DNA of 64,000 nt, from the NCBI GenBank assembly GCA_025642065.1, contig JAODUP010000158.1:232001-296000 (forward strand), read 5' to 3'. Shown one piece after another: positions 59,520 to 64,000 of this stretch. The notes below the pieces were generated by a model. It did not search any database. It was not told where the DNA came from and saw nothing but the letters and a program-made list of their open reading frames with translations. Origin of the DNA: Paralvinella palmiformis (lineage: Eukaryota; Annelida; Polychaeta; Terebellida; Alvinellidae). The translations under genes were made by a program, and so were the position numbers. Position 1 is the stretch's first letter. Each line of letters opens with the position of its first letter.

Positions 59520-59581
<62 letters not shown>

Positions 59582-59940
59582 TTAATGTATATTTAATAAA
59601 GCGCCCTTACTAGCAGGAACCATTCAAAGGCGCTGTACAAATAATATGTAATATAATAATACCCCCAAATAATATATCTGTAAAAAAACTCTAATAGATT
59701 TAAAAGATAAGTATTATTCATCTGTGAAAGCAACCTTGAACATCAAGAGATGACGCATTTCTAATATCTGCCGGCAACCTATTCCACAAAGTGAGGGATG
59801 GAACACCAAATGGACAATCACCATTTGAGACTTCAGCCGAGACACAGGCACCTGTAATAGTATCTGACTGGACGATCCGAGTTTACGGGATGATTTTATT
59901 TAACCACAAGTCACTCGCTCAAAGAGTAAAATCTGTCGAA
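59460..59940 (-). pseudogene. CR1/L2-like LINE 3' end with expanded tail
   Basis: On the minus strand from 59,920: SSRKLGSSSQILLQVPVSRL, a frameshift, then PSLTLWNRLPADIRNASSLD, the C-terminal block also seen (more decayed) at 0.9-1.0 kb. The 3' UTR follows with TTTACAGATATATTATTTGG and AGCGCC...GGCGCT, then TTTATTAAAT. It ends in (CTA)n and (ATT)n arrays (59,460-59,583). Everything upstream is missing. Confidence 0.85.
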
Positions 59941-60059
59941 CTTTGGAGACACTTATATCTCTATCAGGTACAGAAACCCACCAGGATAAGATAAAATGAT
60001 TTAAATTGAAAGAGTTTTATTGGGGGTTTTTTCCTTCAAATTATGCAATTTGGCTAATA

Positions 60060-62450
60060 AATTAAAACAAATTACATGATAAGAAATAGAACTATTATGT
60101 GGGAGAAAAAAATGGTTGAAGTGAAGCGAATTTATTCCAGATAGATAGATAAGAAATATCTAAAATCAAGGAATGAATTTAAATAATTTTTCAAATGAAT
60201 ATAACAGATCCTTCATCTTCTCACTTCTCACCATTCCCATCATTTTCCACACCTTTCTATCATCACATCATCACCAGCATCACCACGTCCTTCACCTGCC
60301 ACCATCACCAACATTTATTGTATTAGTAGTAACATGGCTCGGGGTCATTTTTCTCAAGAGGGTGTGAGAGAACTCCAGAACACCTCAAATATTGTAATCA
60401 GGAATCGGAAATGGCACGGTAAGGAGTTATTAGAACCTCATAAGTACCGACTTAATGATACTTGATCTGAAGTAGGTCATTCTAACCCGAAAGCAATGAT
60501 TATTTATGAGCTTCATATAATAACGACAAGGCTTTGGTCAATATAGTACGACGAGATTCCATGATGTGTCTTATTTGAACGTGGTCAATGTGTTTATCGG
60601 TAATTAATTTGTTAACTTAGTTATTAAGATGCATTCTGATTAGCTATGTATATCCGCAACAATCCTAGTCATATTATGATCCAGAATGTAGAGATTTATC
60701 CTGGCAACATAGATGGTCGAGATGACATTACTTTATCAACCCCGTTTCCAGAGGATTATCCATTAGCCAATCATTTGGGATTTTCCTGAAGTATTTTATT
60801 ATTTACTTCTTTAGTACACTCTATCTTACAGGACTGAAATATGACGGTATGTAGTCCCAAGTTTAAGCTAAAGCTAAAGAAGCTACATCTTAAAGCAATT
60901 ATTCGTGTGGCTAATACCTTTTTAACGAGCATTCTTATACAAAACAAATTTACTGCTACCATTATCTTTAACGTCATACAATAAATTGAGTATTTTATAT
61001 CCAGAAACATCATAATAAGTTTGTATTTACACAATTCACGTCGAGCTGTTTGCCATGTGGCTGATTAACTGTACAATCGATTGTGCAAGCTTATTCAATG
61101 CAGTCAGAGCAATCAGTTTCAAAGACGGGTGTGACAAATAATACACAGATTCGACCAATCTTAAAGCACAATGGAGACAATTCCTGGTCTATCTAATGAA
61201 CCTAGGATCACTTCACATATAATGTGATCTACCAACCAATCAATGGCAATGAATAGTGAGGAGTACACCGAAATGTTCACACCGGAAAAGGTATACTGAG
61301 CCATTTTAGTAAATGAGACTATCTGATGATAAGTGCTGATTGTTACGCAAGATAGACATCAAATGGTTTATTGAGTATATGGCTATTATATTTGGAAAAT
61401 AAGGCTACTCACAGGTTGACCATTTCTGTTGATATGTAACTATGATAACAAGAACTAATAATGACTGACTGACTGACTGACTGACTGACTGACTGACTGA
61501 CTGACTGACTGACTGACTGACTGACTGACTCAGACTGAGTGAGTGAGTGAGTGAGTGAGTGAGTGAGTGAGTGAGTGAGTGAGTGAGTGAGTGAGTGAGT
61601 GAGTGAGTGAGTGAGTGAGTGAGTGAGTGAGTGAGTGAGTCAGTCAGTCAGTCAGTCAGTAGTCAGTCAGTCAGTCAGTCAGTCAGTAGTCAGTCACTCA
61701 GTCAGTCAGTCAGTCTATCAGTCAGTCAGTCAGTCAGTCAGACTAAGAGTCGGTGAGTCAATAAGTTAGCCAGCTAATCAGTCTGAATTTTTTTTATTAA
61801 CCTCGTTGCTGGTCACACACGTGAAATTGAGAAGGTAATCTACCTCTGTACGTGTTTCACATTACTTCTCCAGATTTATTAAACAGAAGAGACCCATCTA
61901 CAGCATAATGCTTATAACGCTGTATTACAAACCTCCAGGTTGGTGAAGATCAATACTAGAATTAGATGACAACATTATTCAATGCAGCTGAATATTATTT
62001 GCTTTAAAGAGGTTTGAAGAAACATTACATACAATGTTTACTCTCACAAACAATAGATATTAGTATCATAATATGAAATGCCGATGATACGAGAGTGGTC
62101 ATCGATTATATAATATCTATCAATAAATTATTATCAGAATAAACTCTCTTTGTGACATATAAATGATATATTCCTTCTAAATGATTAGTGAATGTTGTGA
62201 TATCTCCAAGACACGTTAACTTTTAACTGCTTCATAAACAAGATAGCATTGGTGGGGATGGACTGATTAATGGACATCGTTGAGAAGAGAGAATGAGGTA
62301 AACACAGTTGGGATGACAATATTATGTCATAATATAGACGGCTATAGACTATTATAAATTGTTATAAAGAAAGAAGTCATACAGGGATATAACCCGTTAG
62401 GAGAGGACAGAAAACTGGCACTTTATTCATCAAAGAAAAACGCCCACCTG
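60060..62450 (+). repeat. Block R5, copy B
   Basis: Collinear with copy A: AGAACACCTCAAATATTGTA near 60,374, GATTATTTATGAGCTTCATA near 60,497, TTATGATCCAGAATGTAGAG near 60,672, GTTAGCCAGCTAATCAGTC near 61,767, and 61,990-62,450 near-identical to 48,880-49,330. It lacks the (TA)n of copies A and C and the RTE fragment of copy A, but has a hugely expanded tetranucleotide array. Confidence 0.8.
61463..61741. repeat. (GACT)n - (GTGA)n - (AGTC)n array with inverted arms
   Basis: (GACT)n at 61,463-61,530, (GAGT)n at 61,536-61,638, (AGTC)n at 61,640-61,741 with a few short units. The outer arms are reverse complements of each other. R5 copy A has only a 32-bp (GGTC)n tract at this place. Confidence 0.95.
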
Positions 62451-62710
62451 CGAGTGTGTGTGGGGTGGGTTGATGCGTGCGTGCGTGCGTGCGTGTGTGT
62501 GTGTGTGTGCGCGCACACGCGTGTGTACGTGTATGTGCTTGTGTGCGTGGTTTAACAATGTGGAATAAGCCACTGGTGCAGAGAATCTCGAATTGTGAAT
62601 TCAAACTTTGGATGTTTCATCAAGGAGATTAATTCCTTACCAGCCACATCCGTGCTGAATCACGTGTATTTTCTCATCATTCCAGATGACCCACCTGTCT
62701 ATGCAAACTA
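62451..62710 (+). repeat. GT-rich tract and diverged repeat D
   Basis: GT/GTGC-rich at 62,452-62,550. Then GCAGAGAATCTCGAATTGTG and GAATTCAAACTTTGGATGTT resemble repeat D at about seven in ten bases, in the same position as D in R5 copy A. Confidence 0.65.
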
Positions 62711-63189
62711 GACTGTCCCCTTTTCACGCATGATAAATATAGCCTCATGTTCTTAATTTAGTGTCATGAGATTATCTTTAAACATTTCTCATTCTAGATA
62801 TGTCCCCATGCTGACTCAATTATAACATTAGTACGTAATAAATATCAGTAATTAATTCACTTCAGGAATCGTCCGCGACACATGCTGCTATGGGTGTTGA
62901 GTGGGTGAGATAGAGAGACATTTTCAATGTACTTATGGACATATTCAATAACGACTAATAGACGTAGACTGAATATTAATATGCTAAAATCATCATTATT
63001 AATTAACATCAAAGTACCACACTTCCTAAGTGTTACAACTTTATAATTAGCTAATGCCCTGCGTATCCACCATTACAGGTCAGATCGGTACTAATCATTG
63101 AACTTCATCAGAATTTCTAAATGCTCCATATAAACTTATCTTAACCACCATCTCTGTTAAGTATCATCTCTGTAATTTTGTCGACAGTA
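62711..63189. other. Mostly unassigned DNA
   Basis: 62,755-62,830 resembles 50,165-50,240. The rest is unassigned. Confidence 0.4.

Positions 63190-64000
<811 letters not shown>

Overview
This is a eukaryotic, AT-rich, gene-poor and extremely repeat-rich stretch of animal nuclear DNA. The evidence is long two- to four-base microsatellites, tRNA-derived SINEs, decayed non-LTR retrotransposons (LINEs), a pogo/Tigger-type transposase remnant, and no open frame that looks like a host gene. Nothing bacterial, viral or CRISPR-like is present. The SINE style and the (GTGA)n and (ATC)n arrays fit a marine invertebrate, and my guess is a gastropod mollusc such as a limpet. That guess is inference and could be wrong. 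No host exon, rRNA or functional tRNA gene could be supported.

Layout. 0.3-1.1 kb: LINE remnant (+) with a nested SINE tail. 2.4-5.7 kb: fragments of the unnamed repeat blocks I call S, P and R4. 6.2-7.6 kb: LINE remnant (-). 7.7-10.5 kb: first P block. 10.9-11.4 kb: short inverted-repeat element. 12.7-14.1 kb: two LINE remnants (+), one split by a SINE tail with a clean target-site duplication. 15.6 kb: full-length SINE. 16.4-16.8 kb: large (GTGA)n/(GTCA)n array. 17.6-21.7 kb and 22.7-29.1 kb: the same block order S-P-Q twice, read as a tandem duplication later split by a 1.04-kb TA-flanked inverted-repeat element (23,372-24,410), SINEs and a LINE end. 29.1-36 kb: SINEs, microsatellites and unassigned DNA. 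36.2-37.9 kb: R4, a Tigger transposase fragment and a second type of SINE. 38-43 kb: mostly unassigned DNA with simple repeats and a degenerate ~16-bp tandem repeat. 43.3-53.5 kb and 56.9-64.0 kb: blocks R4-R5-X in the same order twice, with an extra partial R5 at 54.9-56.6 kb. This second large tandem duplication runs off the right edge.

How it works together. The window records repeat turnover rather than a pathway. LINEs of at least three kinds (CR1/L2-like, RTE-like, Tx1/L1-like by motif) supplied retrotransposition activity. SINEs inserted into them, often as only their last 50-80 bp. (ATT)n LINE tails grew into microsatellites. Local tandem duplication then copied whole blocks. Because blocks are present two or three times, several insertions can be dated by comparing filled and empty copies. 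All homologies and identities were judged by eye.
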